From: an uncultured Eubacteriales bacterium
GTDB lineage: Bacteria; Bacillota; Clostridia; Oscillospirales; Ruminococcaceae
Length of the DNA stretch: 28,460 nt
Reading direction: 5' to 3'
Assembly: GCA_902493155.1 (NCBI GenBank)
Contig: CABUOE010000009.1
Span: 1 to 28,460 of the forward strand
The notes beneath the pieces are model-generated. The model had not been told where the DNA came from, ran no database searches, and saw nothing but the letters and a program-made list of their open reading frames with translations. This document shows positions 1 through 7,847 of this stretch, piece by piece (the first letter of the stretch is position 1; every line of letters starts with the position of its first letter). The position numbers and the translations under genes were made by a program.

Positions 1-992
1 TGTGCCGCCAGCGCCTGTAAACCTCCGTCCGCCAGCTCGGACACCTGCCTGGAAAGCGGAGTGAGGGCAACCGCCTTCATAGCGCACTGTCCCAGTCGTT
101 TTGGAAGCATCCCCACAAAAAATTCCTCTAAGCTGCGCTCCGGGTGGGTATAAGCCCTGCTTTTCAGCAGAAAATAGAGCTTTTTTTGTTCCAGCTCCGG
201 CATGAGGTCCAGCGAAAGAACAGCGCTCTTGCCCTCGCAAAGCAGCCGGGAAGCAGCACCCGAAATCTGCATAATAGGCGGGCCGGACACACCGTAGTCG
301 GTGAAGAGGATTTCTCCGAACTGAGACTGCACCTCTTTTTTTCCTGCAAACAGCCGCGCCCTTCCGTCGATTTTCATTCCCGACAGAGGTTTAATGGTAG
401 TTACGTCGGTTTTTAGCTGGACAATGGACGGGATCCGCTGGGTAATAGAATGTCCCAGCTTCCGCAGCAACTGGTAGCCGCTGTCAGTGCCGCCTAACTG
501 TGGGGATGCCTCGCCGCCCGCTGCTAAAATGACCGCGTCGGCGAAAAAAGATTTGTCCTTGGACCATAGGGTAAATCCTTGCCCTTTGAGGCAAATTTCT
601 TCTATTTCGCAGTCACAGACAGCGCGGACATGCAGCCGCTCTATCTCCATCCGCAGCACATCCAACACCGCTGAGGCCTGAAGAGGGCGAGGGTACAGCT
701 TTCCCTCGTCAAGCTCGGTAAGCATCAGTCCCATATCGCCGAAAAACTTCTCGGTGCTTTGCAGGTCGAATTTTTCCATAGCGGGAAGGATAAAGCCTGT
801 ATCTCCACCGTGATAGCGGTCGATGGTGCAAAACCGATTGCTGATGTTGCAGCGGCCATTGCCGGTAGCCAGCAGTTTTTTGCCCACCCGAGGACCTCTT
901 TCATAAATGGTGACAGCAGCGCCCATTTTGCCCGCCGTTATCGCCGCCGCTAAGCCGGACGCGCCTCCCCCGATGACCGCAACCTGTTTCAC
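1..992 (-). CDS. NAD(P)/FAD-dependent oxidoreductase, BaiN/HI0933 family (partial)
   Basis: Reading leftward from a GTG at 992, the protein opens with a Rossmann dinucleotide-binding motif (GGGASG, about residues 8-13). This is followed by the family's GKKLLATGNGRCN segment, which contacts FAD, and later by an LAAGG stretch. These features fit the HI0933/YhiN/BaiN family of flavoproteins (often named aminoacetone oxidase family); the substrate is not predictable here. About 330 codons are present and the C-terminus lies beyond base 1, so this is roughly the N-terminal 80 percent of a usual 400-residue protein. The GTG start is chosen because a strong GGAGGAG site lies about 7 bases upstream and the Rossmann motif starts a few residues later, as in relatives. 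The gene is divergent from thrS. Its upstream region carries the small hairpin cluster described separately. Confidence 0.9.
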   Translation of the reverse strand, partial: MKQVAVIGGGASGLAAAITAGKMGAAVTIYERGPRVGKKLLATGNGRCNISNRFCTIDRYHGGDTGFILPAMEKFDLQSTEKFFGDMGLMLTELDEGKLYPRPLQASAVLDVLRMEIERLHVRAVCDCEIEEICLKGQGFTLWSKDKSFFADAVILAAGGEASPQLGGTDSGYQLLRKLGHSITQRIPSIVQLKTDVTTIKPLSGMKIDGRARLFAGKKEVQSQFGEILFTDYGVSGPPIMQISGAASRLLCEGKSAVLSLDLMPELEQKKLYFLLKSRAYTHPERSLEEFFVGMLPKRLGQCAMKAVALTPLSRQVSELADGGLQALAA

Positions 993-1031
993 AAAAGCTC
1001 CTCCTCCCCACTGAATGAATACTAGGCTTAT

Positions 1032-1125
1032 TTTTATCATAATCCACAAAAAGTTTTGTTTCACAAAACCTTGTATCATCGATGCTGGCACACTTCGTGT
1101 GCCGTTCGTGGATATTTTATCATAA
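1032..1125. repeat. small palindrome cluster with TTTTATCATAA words
   Basis: Two perfect hairpins with the same TTC loop lie here: GTTTTGT-TTC-ACAAAAC (1053-1069) and GGCACAC-TTC-GTGTGCC (1087-1103). They alternate with TATCAT words at 1035-1040, 1074-1079 and 1118-1123. The first and last words are extended to an identical 11-mer TTTTATCATAA (1032-1042 and 1115-1125). On the minus strand these words read TTATGATAAAA or GATGATA. They resemble -10 elements pointing toward the flavoprotein gene, but no convincing -35 boxes were found. The arrangement resembles the larger array upstream of exoA. Confidence 0.6.
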
Positions 1126-1174
1126 CTTTCACACAAAAGCAATGCAGGAACTTTTCTCCTCTCAAAAACAACTC

Positions 1175-1203
1175 TTGACAATTGTTTTTGATAGTGATAC
1201 AAT
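1175..1203 (+). promoter_or_regulatory. promoter of the thrS T-box transcript
   Basis: A perfect -35 box TTGACA (1175-1180), a 17-base spacer and TACAAT (1198-1203) preceded by TG make a strong vegetative promoter with an extended -10. Transcription would start near 1210, just before the first helix of the T-box leader. Confidence 0.88.
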
Positions 1204-1211
1204 CAACTCAA

Positions 1212-1470
1212 CAAACAAAATCGCAAAAGAGGACGCGGCTTTTTCGCAAACCGTCCCAGAGAGAAACGCCAAATTGGGCTGCAAGCGTTTCACGGCGGAA
1301 AAAGACGATACCACCTCGGAGAGTGCGTGAAATCCTTGCAAAAAGGGTCAAGCGCAACGGCCAGCAACCGTTACACTGCTTTCAAGCGGTCCGGATATTC
1401 CGGGCAATTTGGGTGGAACCATGGAGTCATACGCTTCATCCCATATTTGGGATGGGCGTTTTTTGTTTTT
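1212..1470 (+). promoter_or_regulatory. T-box riboswitch, threonine-responsive, upstream of thrS
   Basis: The leader has the AGAGAG and distal-loop sequence of stem I (about 1257-1300). A candidate specifier ACC (Thr) at 1312-1314 is followed by A and CCT, as is typical of specifier loops. The conserved T-box core GGGTGGAACC lies at 1411-1420. The bulge UGGA would pair with a tRNA end whose discriminator base is U, which fits Firmicutes tRNA-Thr. The leader ends in an intrinsic terminator (about 1430-1470). By established T-box logic, uncharged tRNA-Thr stabilises the antiterminator and switches thrS on when threonine is scarce. The specifier assignment is by inspection of the loop, not by folding. 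Confidence 0.93.
1430..1470 (+). terminator. T-box attenuator terminator
   Basis: ACGC and ATCCCA pair with GGGAT and GGCGT around a short ATATTT-type loop, followed by TTTTTTGTTTTT. The hairpin lies directly after the T-box core, as expected for the attenuator that competes with the antiterminator. Confidence 0.85.
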
Positions 1471-1488
1471 GAGAAAGGAAGAACAAAT

Positions 1489-3402
1489 ATGGTAAAGATT
1501 ACACTAAAAGACGGCAGCGTCAAGGAATACGACCAGGGCATCTCAGTCGGCGATGTGGCCAAAGATTTGAGCATGGGGCTTTTCCGCAACGCCTGCTGCG
1601 GACGCATCGACGGCAATGTTGCCGACCTGCGCACTCCCATCGATCAAGACTGCAACTTGGAAATTCTCACCTTCGACGAAGAGGACGGTAAAAAGGCATT
1701 TTGGCACACCGCTTCCCACGTGCTGGCCCAGGCGGTCAAACGCCTCTACCCCAGCACCAAATTGGCCATCGGCCCCGCCATCGACAACGGATTTTACTAC
1801 GATTTCGACGTGGAAATTCCCTTCGGGCCGGAGGATCTCGACAAAATCGAAAAAGAGATGAAAAAAATCGTCAAGGAAGGTCTCTCCTTGGAGCGGTTCG
1901 AGCTTCCTGCTCAGGAAGGGCTCAAAAAACTGGAGGACATGGGCGAGCCCTATAAAGTGGAGCTCTGCCATGAGCACGCCGACAAAGGCGAGAACATCAG
2001 CTTCTATCAGCAGGGAGATTTTGTCGACCTCTGTGCCGGTCCCCATCTGATGTCCACCTCACCGCTCAAAGCAGTAAAACTCACCAACTGCACCGGCGCT
2101 TACTGGCGGGGCGACGCCAAGGGAAAACAGCTCTGCCGCGTTTACGGCACCGCTTTCCCCAAAGCCAGCATGCTGGAAGAATACCTGACCATGCTGGAAG
2201 AGGCCAAAAAGCGCGACCACCGCAAGATCGGCAAGGATTTGGAACTGTTCACCATCATGGAAGAGGGCCCCGGATTCCCCTTCTTCCTGCCCAAGGGAAT
2301 GATACTCCGCAACCTGCTCATCGACTACTGGCGGGAACTGCACCGTGAGGCCGGGTATCAGGAAATCTCCACCCCCGTTATTTTGAGCCGCACCCTCTGG
2401 GAGCGCAGCGGCCACTGGGGACACTATAAAGACAACATGTACACGACGAAAATCGATGACGAGGATTTCGCCATCAAGCCCATGAACTGCCCCGGCGGTA
2501 TGCTGGTTTACAAAACCAAGATGCGTTCCTACCGCGACCTGCCCCTGCGCATGGGCGAACTGGGACTGGTTCACCGTCATGAGCTTTCCGGCGCGCTTCA
2601 CGGCCTCATGCGGGTCCGCAACTTCACTCAAGACGACGCACACATCTTCATGACTCCCGACCAGATCAAGGACGAAGTCAAAGGAGTCGTCCGCCTTATC
2701 GACAAAGTGTACAGCACCTTTGGGTTCCCCTATCACATCGAGCTATCCACCATGCCAGAAGACCACATCGGCGAAAAGAAGGATTGGGACATCGCCACAG
2801 ATGCCCTGCGGGACGCCATCGTCGAGTTGGGCTATGACTATCAGATCAACGAGGGAGACGGCGCTTTCTACGGCCCCAAGCTGGACTTCCATCTCACCGA
2901 CTGCCTGGGACGCACCTGGCAGTGCGGTACCATCCAGCTCGATTATCAGCTGCCGGAGCGGTTTGAATTGGAGTATACCGGTGCTGACGGCGCAAAACAC
3001 CGCCCCGTCATGATTCACCGGGTAGTGTTCGGCTCAGTGGAACGCTTTATCGGTATCCTCACCGAGCATTTTGCCGGTGCGTTTCCTCTGTGGCTTGCTC
3101 CCGTGCAGATCAAAGTGCTCCCCATCAGCGAACACCAGCACGCCTACGCCAAGGAAGTTGCCGACAAACTGACTGCCGCCGGTTTTAGACTGGAGTTGGA
3201 CGACCGCAACGAGAAAATCGGCTACAAGATCAGAGAAGCCCAGCTGGAAAAGGTTCCCTTCATGCTGGTTTTAGGCGACAAAGAAGTGGAAAGCGGCGCT
3301 GTTGCCGTCCGTTCCCGCTCGGAAGGTGACCTGGGTGCTATGAGCCTGGATGACCTTATTGCAAAACTCTCCCAGATGGTCAAGGAGCGGGTAAAGGAAT
3401 AA
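1489..3402 (+). CDS. thrS: threonine--tRNA ligase
   Basis: Charges tRNA-Thr with threonine in the cytoplasm. The 637-residue product has the full class II ThrRS layout: an N-terminal TGS domain (about 1-62), the editing/SAD domain with HxxxH (His73, His77) and CxxxH (Cys182, His186), the catalytic core (about 245-530) with zinc ligands Cys334, His385 and His510, and a C-terminal anticodon-binding domain from about 538. The ATG at 1489 is chosen because a GAAAGGAAG site lies just upstream and the TGS domain begins immediately. The same frame is open back to 1327, but that stretch is the T-box leader and terminator, so longer versions are wrong. Expression is controlled by the upstream T-box. 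The gene stands alone, with a terminator right after it. Confidence 0.98.
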   Translation: MVKITLKDGSVKEYDQGISVGDVAKDLSMGLFRNACCGRIDGNVADLRTPIDQDCNLEILTFDEEDGKKAFWHTASHVLAQAVKRLYPSTKLAIGPAIDNGFYYDFDVEIPFGPEDLDKIEKEMKKIVKEGLSLERFELPAQEGLKKLEDMGEPYKVELCHEHADKGENISFYQQGDFVDLCAGPHLMSTSPLKAVKLTNCTGAYWRGDAKGKQLCRVYGTAFPKASMLEEYLTMLEEAKKRDHRKIGKDLELFTIMEEGPGFPFFLPKGMILRNLLIDYWRELHREAGYQEISTPVILSRTLWERSGHWGHYKDNMYTTKIDDEDFAIKPMNCPGGMLVYKTKMRSYRDLPLRMGELGLVHRHELSGALHGLMRVRNFTQDDAHIFMTPDQIKDEVKGVVRLIDKVYSTFGFPYHIELSTMPEDHIGEKKDWDIATDALRDAIVELGYDYQINEGDGAFYGPKLDFHLTDCLGRTWQCGTIQLDYQLPERFELEYTGADGAKHRPVMIHRVVFGSVERFIGILTEHFAGAFPLWLAPVQIKVLPISEHQHAYAKEVADKLTAAGFRLELDDRNEKIGYKIREAQLEKVPFMLVLGDKEVESGAVAVRSRSEGDLGAMSLDDLIAKLSQMVKERVKE

Positions 3403-3410
3403 AATGATGA

Positions 3411-3446
3411 AACCCGCCTCAGTTTACACTGAGGCGGGGTTCCGTT
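3411..3446. terminator. bidirectional terminator between thrS and the convergent membrane-protein gene
   Basis: A perfect 11-bp stem CCCGCCTCAGT (3413-3423) pairs with ACTGAGGCGGG (3428-3438) around TTAC. It sits between two convergent genes, 8 bases past the thrS stop. T-tracts are weak on both sides (GGTTCCGTTATT on plus, GTTTCATCATTTT on minus), so it probably serves both. Confidence 0.8.
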
Positions 3447-4020
3447 ATTGTGTATCCAGCAGATTCTCCATCTGTTTTTCCTGTTCAAACAACAGCTGCA
3501 TTTTTACAAACACCGCCTGAGGCGAAGCGCCGGTAAAATTTAAGGTAATACACACGATTTGATGTCCCATTTTTTTGTTGGAAAGGGCGGTAAACTTCTT
3601 GTAGCCGTGCATTTTGGTCAGATATTTTTCCTCGTCTTTCAGCACTAGCTCGATAAATTGATTGTTCATCAACCTATCCATATAAATTCGATTAATATCC
3701 TCCCAGGGAATGAACCCCAATGCTGCGGCAGAACTATTGTCGGTAACACCTTTCTGATCAACAATCAGTACTGCCTTACCCGATTTGATCCGTTTCATCA
3801 TATAAATCGCACCATATATGCAAAACAGAGCGCCGACTACAAAAAGAATTTTCAGTAAAATGTAAAAAACAGTACTTTGGCATAGCACACCTAAAATACC
3901 GGTTTCCGGTCTGTAGTTAAGGAATACCATCCAAAGAAATAAAATGCTCATTACAAGCGTCCCAGCCACATAAAAAATATTTTTCTTGGTATTTTGTTTG
4001 ATGACAATTGCTTCGCTCAT
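3445..4020 (-). CDS. STM3941-like two-helix membrane protein of unknown function
   Basis: About 191 residues. Two hydrophobic segments near the N-terminus (roughly residues 14-35 and 48-75) are followed by a soluble domain of about 115 residues containing VLIVDQKGVTDNSS and FIPWEDINRIY. This is the layout of the STM3941 / YcxB-like family, in which a PH-like cytosolic domain follows a transmembrane hairpin. No enzymatic motif is seen and I do not know the function. The ATG at 4020 (MSEAIVIKQ) is preferred over a TTG at 4044, which lies too close to the promoter and has no ribosome binding site; the site before the ATG (GTGGG) is itself weak. The gene is monocistronic with its own promoter. 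Confidence 0.7.
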   Translation of the reverse strand: MSEAIVIKQNTKKNIFYVAGTLVMSILFLWMVFLNYRPETGILGVLCQSTVFYILLKILFVVGALFCIYGAIYMMKRIKSGKAVLIVDQKGVTDNSSAAALGFIPWEDINRIYMDRLMNNQFIELVLKDEEKYLTKMHGYKKFTALSNKKMGHQIVCITLNFTGASPQAVFVKMQLLFEQEKQMENLLDTQ

Positions 4021-4056
4021 ATTGCCCACGTCCCATATTATCAATTACTTTATATA

Positions 4057-4086
4057 ATTATAACAGAATACTAAAACACTTGTAAA
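4057..4086 (-). promoter_or_regulatory. promoter of the STM3941-like gene
   Basis: Minus-strand TTTACA (4086-4081), an 18-base spacer and a perfect TATAAT (4062-4057) lie about 35 bases before the ATG at 4020, implying a short leader. Confidence 0.75.
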
Positions 4087-4111
4087 GCAATATTTTAAAC
4101 TAAAGATGCAA

Positions 4112-4155
4112 AAAAGAAAAGCTTGTTGCGTATCCAATATCGCATCAAGCTTTTC
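4112..4155 (-). terminator. terminator of the ABC exporter operon
   Basis: AAAAGCTTG(T)TGCG pairs with CGCA(T)CAAGCTTTT around a 10-base loop. On the minus strand the stem is followed by TTTTCTTTTTT. It lies about 10 bases past the stop of the second ABC gene. Confidence 0.88.
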
Positions 4156-4165
4156 ATCTATATTT

Positions 4166-5911
4166 TTATGCCTCTTCCGACGCGGCAAACTGGCTGTTAT
4201 ACAGCCGGTAATAGAATCCCTGTTTGTGGAGCAGTTCCTGGTGATTTCCCTGCTCGATGATATGCCCTTTGTCCATAACCAGAATGGTGTCAGCGTTTTT
4301 GATGGTAGAAAGGCGATGGGCGACGATAAAGCTGGTCCGCCCCTCCATCATCCTCTGGAACGCCTCCTGGACGTATAGCTCGGTGCGGGTGTCGATGTTG
4401 CTGGTGGCCTCATCGAGAATCAGCATGGGTGGATCCACCAGCATGACTCTGGCAATACAAAGAAGCTGCCGCTGGCCTTGAGAAAGATTTCCTCCGTCCT
4501 CGGCGATAATGGTATTGTAGCCGTTTGGGAGCCTTCGGATAAACCCATGGGCGTGGGCAGCCTTGGCCGCCGCTTTCACCTCTTCGTCGGGGGCATCGGG
4601 CTTGCCGTAGGCGATGTTGTCCCGCACCGTCCCCGAGAAAAGCCAGGACTCCTGGAGCACCATGCCGTAGCTTCCTCGCAGGGAATTCCGGGTGATGGCT
4701 CGGATATCGGTTCCGTCCACCGAGATCGCCCCTTCGTTTACATCGTAAAACCGCATGAGCAGATTGATAAGAGTTGTCTTGCCGCAGCCGGTGGGGCCGA
4801 CAATGGCGATTCGGTTCCCCGGATGGACGAGAAGGTTTAAGTTCTCGATAAGTGGCCGTTCCGGATCGTAGGAGAAGGACACATCCGACAGCTCCACCCT
4901 GCCTTCGCAGGATGTTTTTCGGAGCGCCTGGGGATCATCGGGGATCTCCGGCTCCTCATCCAGCACCGCAAACACCCGCTGTGCCGACGCAAAGGCGCTT
5001 TGCAGCTGGGTGACGATACCGGTGATTTCGTTAAAAGGCTTGGTGTACTGGTTGGCGTAGCTCAAAAACATGGAAATCTGCCCCACCGTCAGCCGGCCGT
5101 AAATGGCGCTAATTGCCCCAATGATTCCCACCGCTGCATAGACGATGGCGTTGACAAATCGGGTGCAGGGGTTCGACAGGGACGAATAAAACTGTGCCTT
5201 CTGCCCCTGTCCGTAGAGCTTTTCATTGATTGTTCCAAACTTTTCTTCGGTCCTCTCCTCATAGCCAAAACCTTTGACCAGCTTCTGGTTGCCGATCATT
5301 TCTTCGATGTAGCCGGTGAGTTCCCCCTGAGTCACTGTCTGATTCCGGAAATGCTTGTAGGAATTTTTGGCGATAAAGGAAGCCACAAACAGCGAAAGGG
5401 GCGTCAGCACCACGACCACCAGAGTAATCAGCGGGTCGGCAAAGAGCATGAACAGCAAGGTGCCAACAATGGTCACAACGCCGGTAAACAACTGGGTAAA
5501 ACCCTGTAACAGCCCGTCGGAGACCTGGTCGATATCGTTGACCACCCGGTTGATGATATTTCCGTGGGCCGTCTGGTCGATAAATTTTAAGGGAACTGCA
5601 CTCAGCTTGTTGAAAAGCTGGATGCGCAGGTCTTTGACTGTCCGGTAGGTGATGACGTTGGTGCAATAGGACATGAGCCATTGAAACAGAGAGGAACCGA
5701 CGATACACCCTGCCAGCCACCAGAGAATCATAGGAAGCCCATCAAAATCCACCTGCCCCGGCCCGATAATCAGGTCGACGGCGTCACCGATAAGCACCGG
5801 TACCAGCAGAGACAATGTCACGCTGATTACGGCGCAAATAAGTGCCAGCACCAAAAATCCAAAATAGGGCTTGGTGTAGGTGAGGAGGCGTTTTAACACC
5901 TGTTTATTCAT
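4166..5911 (-). CDS. ABC exporter half-transporter, catalytically competent subunit (BmrD/LmrD type)
   Basis: A 581-residue half-transporter: six transmembrane helices (about residues 15-310) fused to an ATPase domain with Walker A GPTGCGKT (372-379), Q-loop Gln420, signature LSQGQ (476-480), Walker B ending in the catalytic Glu501 and switch His532. The signature departs from LSGGQ. In heterodimeric exporters such as TM287/288, BmrCD and LmrCD, one site pairs a deviant signature with the partner's deficient Walker B, which is the combination seen here. Substrates of this group are varied (drugs, peptides, lipids) and cannot be deduced. The ATG at 5911 follows AAAGGAGGGGA and overlaps the end of the upstream gene by 8 bases (ATGAATAA), indicating translational coupling. 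Reading the frame further upstream runs into the other gene's coding sequence. Confidence 0.93.
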   Translation of the reverse strand: MNKQVLKRLLTYTKPYFGFLVLALICAVISVTLSLLVPVLIGDAVDLIIGPGQVDFDGLPMILWWLAGCIVGSSLFQWLMSYCTNVITYRTVKDLRIQLFNKLSAVPLKFIDQTAHGNIINRVVNDIDQVSDGLLQGFTQLFTGVVTIVGTLLFMLFADPLITLVVVVLTPLSLFVASFIAKNSYKHFRNQTVTQGELTGYIEEMIGNQKLVKGFGYEERTEEKFGTINEKLYGQGQKAQFYSSLSNPCTRFVNAIVYAAVGIIGAISAIYGRLTVGQISMFLSYANQYTKPFNEITGIVTQLQSAFASAQRVFAVLDEEPEIPDDPQALRKTSCEGRVELSDVSFSYDPERPLIENLNLLVHPGNRIAIVGPTGCGKTTLINLLMRFYDVNEGAISVDGTDIRAITRNSLRGSYGMVLQESWLFSGTVRDNIAYGKPDAPDEEVKAAAKAAHAHGFIRRLPNGYNTIIAEDGGNLSQGQRQLLCIARVMLVDPPMLILDEATSNIDTRTELYVQEAFQRMMEGRTSFIVAHRLSTIKNADTILVMDKGHIIEQGNHQELLHKQGFYYRLYNSQFAASEEA

Positions 5912-7658
5912 GGGAATCCCCTCCTTTCCCGCCGGCCTCTTCCGCGCTGAGCTGGGAGAGACAGATTTCCCGGTACACAGCGCAATTTTCGAACAAATCG
6001 TCGTGTCTGCCGATGCCGGCCATTTCGCCGTCGTCCAATACGATGATTTTGTCGGCGTGGCGGATGGAGCCCGCCCGCTGGGAAACAATAATTACCGTCA
6101 TCCCCGCCGTGTCTTTCCGGAGTGCCTTTCGCAGCGCCGCGTCTGTGGCGAAGTCCAAAGCGCTGGAGCTATCGTCTAAAATCAGCACCTCCGGCTTGCC
6201 CACCAGTGCCCGCGCAATGGTGAGCCGTTGCTTCTGCCCACCGGAAACGTTTTTGCCCCCCTGCTCGATATGGGTCTCAAGGCCATCCGGCAGCGCCGCA
6301 ACAAAATCGTAAGCCTGTGCCGTTTTTAGCGCGGCGATCAGTTCTTCCCCAGATGCGTCCTCTTTCCCCCAGCGGAGATTTTCTGCAATCGTTCCAGAAA
6401 CCACCGCCGCCTTTTGGGGGACGAGCCCGATTTTTTTCCGAAGCTGGGATAAGGGGTATTCTTTTACGTCAACGCCGTCAATAAGCAGCTTTCCCCCCGT
6501 GATGTCATAAAACCGGGGAATCAGGTGAACTAGTGTGGATTTGCCGGAACCTGTTCCGCCGATGATGCCCACTGTCTCGCCCCGTTTAATATCCACTGTG
6601 ATCCCTTGCAGAGACGGCGCTTCCGCCCCTTGATAGGAAAACGCCACATCCTGAAAGGAAATCTGAGGTGCGTCCGCTTTTCCCAAAACAGGGGTCTCAT
6701 TTTGCGAAACAACGGAGGATTCTGTCTCCAGCACTTCGTTGACCCGGGCCGCAGAAGCCGACGCCTTGGTAAAGGTGACCACCAGGTTGGCGACCACCAC
6801 CAGCGCCAGCAGGATTTGAGTCATGTAGTTGACAAAGGCGATGATTTCCCCCTGGGACAGGTCTCCCCTGTAAACCTGCCCTCCGCCAAACCACAAAACC
6901 GCCACGATTCCGATATTCATGATGGTATAGGTCAGCGGATTGAGCAAAGCGGAAAGCCTTCCGACTCCTACCGCCGTATCGGCCAAATCGTCGCTGGCCT
7001 CAGCAAAACGGGTCTTTTCGGTCTCCTGCTTGGAAAATGCGCGAATGACCCTTGCACCCTCCAAATTCTCTCGAGTAATAAGAGAAATCCGATCCAGCTT
7101 TTTCTGCATCACCTTAAAAAACGGCACTGACTTGCCCATAATCAGCCATAAAACCAAAACGATGACAGGCAGAGTCGCCAGCAGAATACACGACAGTTTG
7201 AGGTCGATAGTAAAAGCCATCACAACAGCGCCGATGGCAAGAAACGGCGCCCGCACCACCAAGCGGATTAGCATAGCCACCGCCACCTGCAGCTGGTTGA
7301 TGTCGTTTGTAAGCCTTGTCACCAACGAATGGGTACCGAAACGGTCGATTTCCGCATGGGAAAATCTGTTGATCTTGTGGTATAAATCGTTTCGCAGGAT
7401 GGTGCCGATCCCCTGAGAAGCGATGGAGGCTGAGTATTGACAGATTAGCGCGCACCCTAACCCTACTGCTCCCAAAAGCAGCAGCAACCCGCCCATTTTG
7501 AGCACATAGGGCAAATCCCTGTTGGCGACACCGATATCAATAATCCGCGCCATAACAAGGGGGACAAACAGCTCCAAAACCGCCTCGGTAAACTTAAAAA
7601 GGGGGCCGATGATGACCTGCTTTTTATAGCGGCCTAAATATCGCTTCAGTTTCCACAT
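5904..7658 (-). CDS. ABC exporter half-transporter, degenerate-site subunit (BmrC/LmrC type)
   Basis: A 584-residue half-transporter and the first gene of the pair. Six membrane helices occupy about residues 15-300. The ATPase domain has a normal Walker A (GGTGSGKS, 367-374), Q-loop Gln415 and signature VSGGQ (471-475). Its Walker B ends LILDD with Asp496 where the catalytic glutamate should be, and the switch histidine is Gln527 (VSQRAG). These are the marks of the degenerate nucleotide site of heterodimeric exporters, so the product should work only together with the downstream subunit. No MarR- or TetR-type regulator gene lies beside the operon. A minus-strand TATAAT at 7735-7730 is a possible -10 about 70 bases upstream, but its -35 is poor. 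Confidence 0.93.
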   Translation of the reverse strand: MWKLKRYLGRYKKQVIIGPLFKFTEAVLELFVPLVMARIIDIGVANRDLPYVLKMGGLLLLLGAVGLGCALICQYSASIASQGIGTILRNDLYHKINRFSHAEIDRFGTHSLVTRLTNDINQLQVAVAMLIRLVVRAPFLAIGAVVMAFTIDLKLSCILLATLPVIVLVLWLIMGKSVPFFKVMQKKLDRISLITRENLEGARVIRAFSKQETEKTRFAEASDDLADTAVGVGRLSALLNPLTYTIMNIGIVAVLWFGGGQVYRGDLSQGEIIAFVNYMTQILLALVVVANLVVTFTKASASAARVNEVLETESSVVSQNETPVLGKADAPQISFQDVAFSYQGAEAPSLQGITVDIKRGETVGIIGGTGSGKSTLVHLIPRFYDITGGKLLIDGVDVKEYPLSQLRKKIGLVPQKAAVVSGTIAENLRWGKEDASGEELIAALKTAQAYDFVAALPDGLETHIEQGGKNVSGGQKQRLTIARALVGKPEVLILDDSSSALDFATDAALRKALRKDTAGMTVIIVSQRAGSIRHADKIIVLDDGEMAGIGRHDDLFENCAVYREICLSQLSAEEAGGKGGDSHE

Positions 7659-7818
7659 AACGCAAATACCCTTCTATTGATCTTTTTTGCCAAATCCTTT
7701 TACAGGATAGATTACAGTTATTTTACCATATTATACCTGCCGATAAAATCCCTTTCGGCTGACATTTTTCTTAATTTTGACAATTTCGTAAACATCACAA
7801 GGATTTTCTATATTAGCG
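7659..7818. other. non-coding leader region of the ABC exporter operon
   Basis: This stretch is AT-rich and holds no gene. On the minus strand there is a GGTATAAT (-10-like, 7737-7730) without a good -35. A weak inverted repeat GCCGA...TCGGC (about 7739-7759) lies just upstream of it. Nothing else stands out. Confidence 0.45.
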
Positions 7819-7847
7819 CTGACATTTTGTGGCAATAATGTTATAAT
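7819..7847 (+). promoter_or_regulatory. candidate distal promoter for exoA
   Basis: CTGACA (7819-7824), a 17-base spacer and a perfect TATAAT (7842-7847) make a good sigma-A type promoter facing exoA, but about 420 bases from its start codon. It is the only TATAAT in this intergenic region that I could match with a recognisable -35 at normal spacing. Confidence 0.6.

Noticed and set aside
1082..1472. Short plus-strand frames across the thrS leader
   Set aside because: They read through the promoter, T-box and terminator; the RNA features explain the sequence.
2059..2736. 225-codon minus-strand open frame opposite thrS
   Set aside because: Antisense shadow of an unmistakable synthetase; no start signals.
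5912..6088. Upstream extension of the second ABC gene
   Set aside because: This frame overlaps the end of the first ABC gene, encodes no membrane-domain sequence, and a strong ribosome binding site marks the start at 5911.
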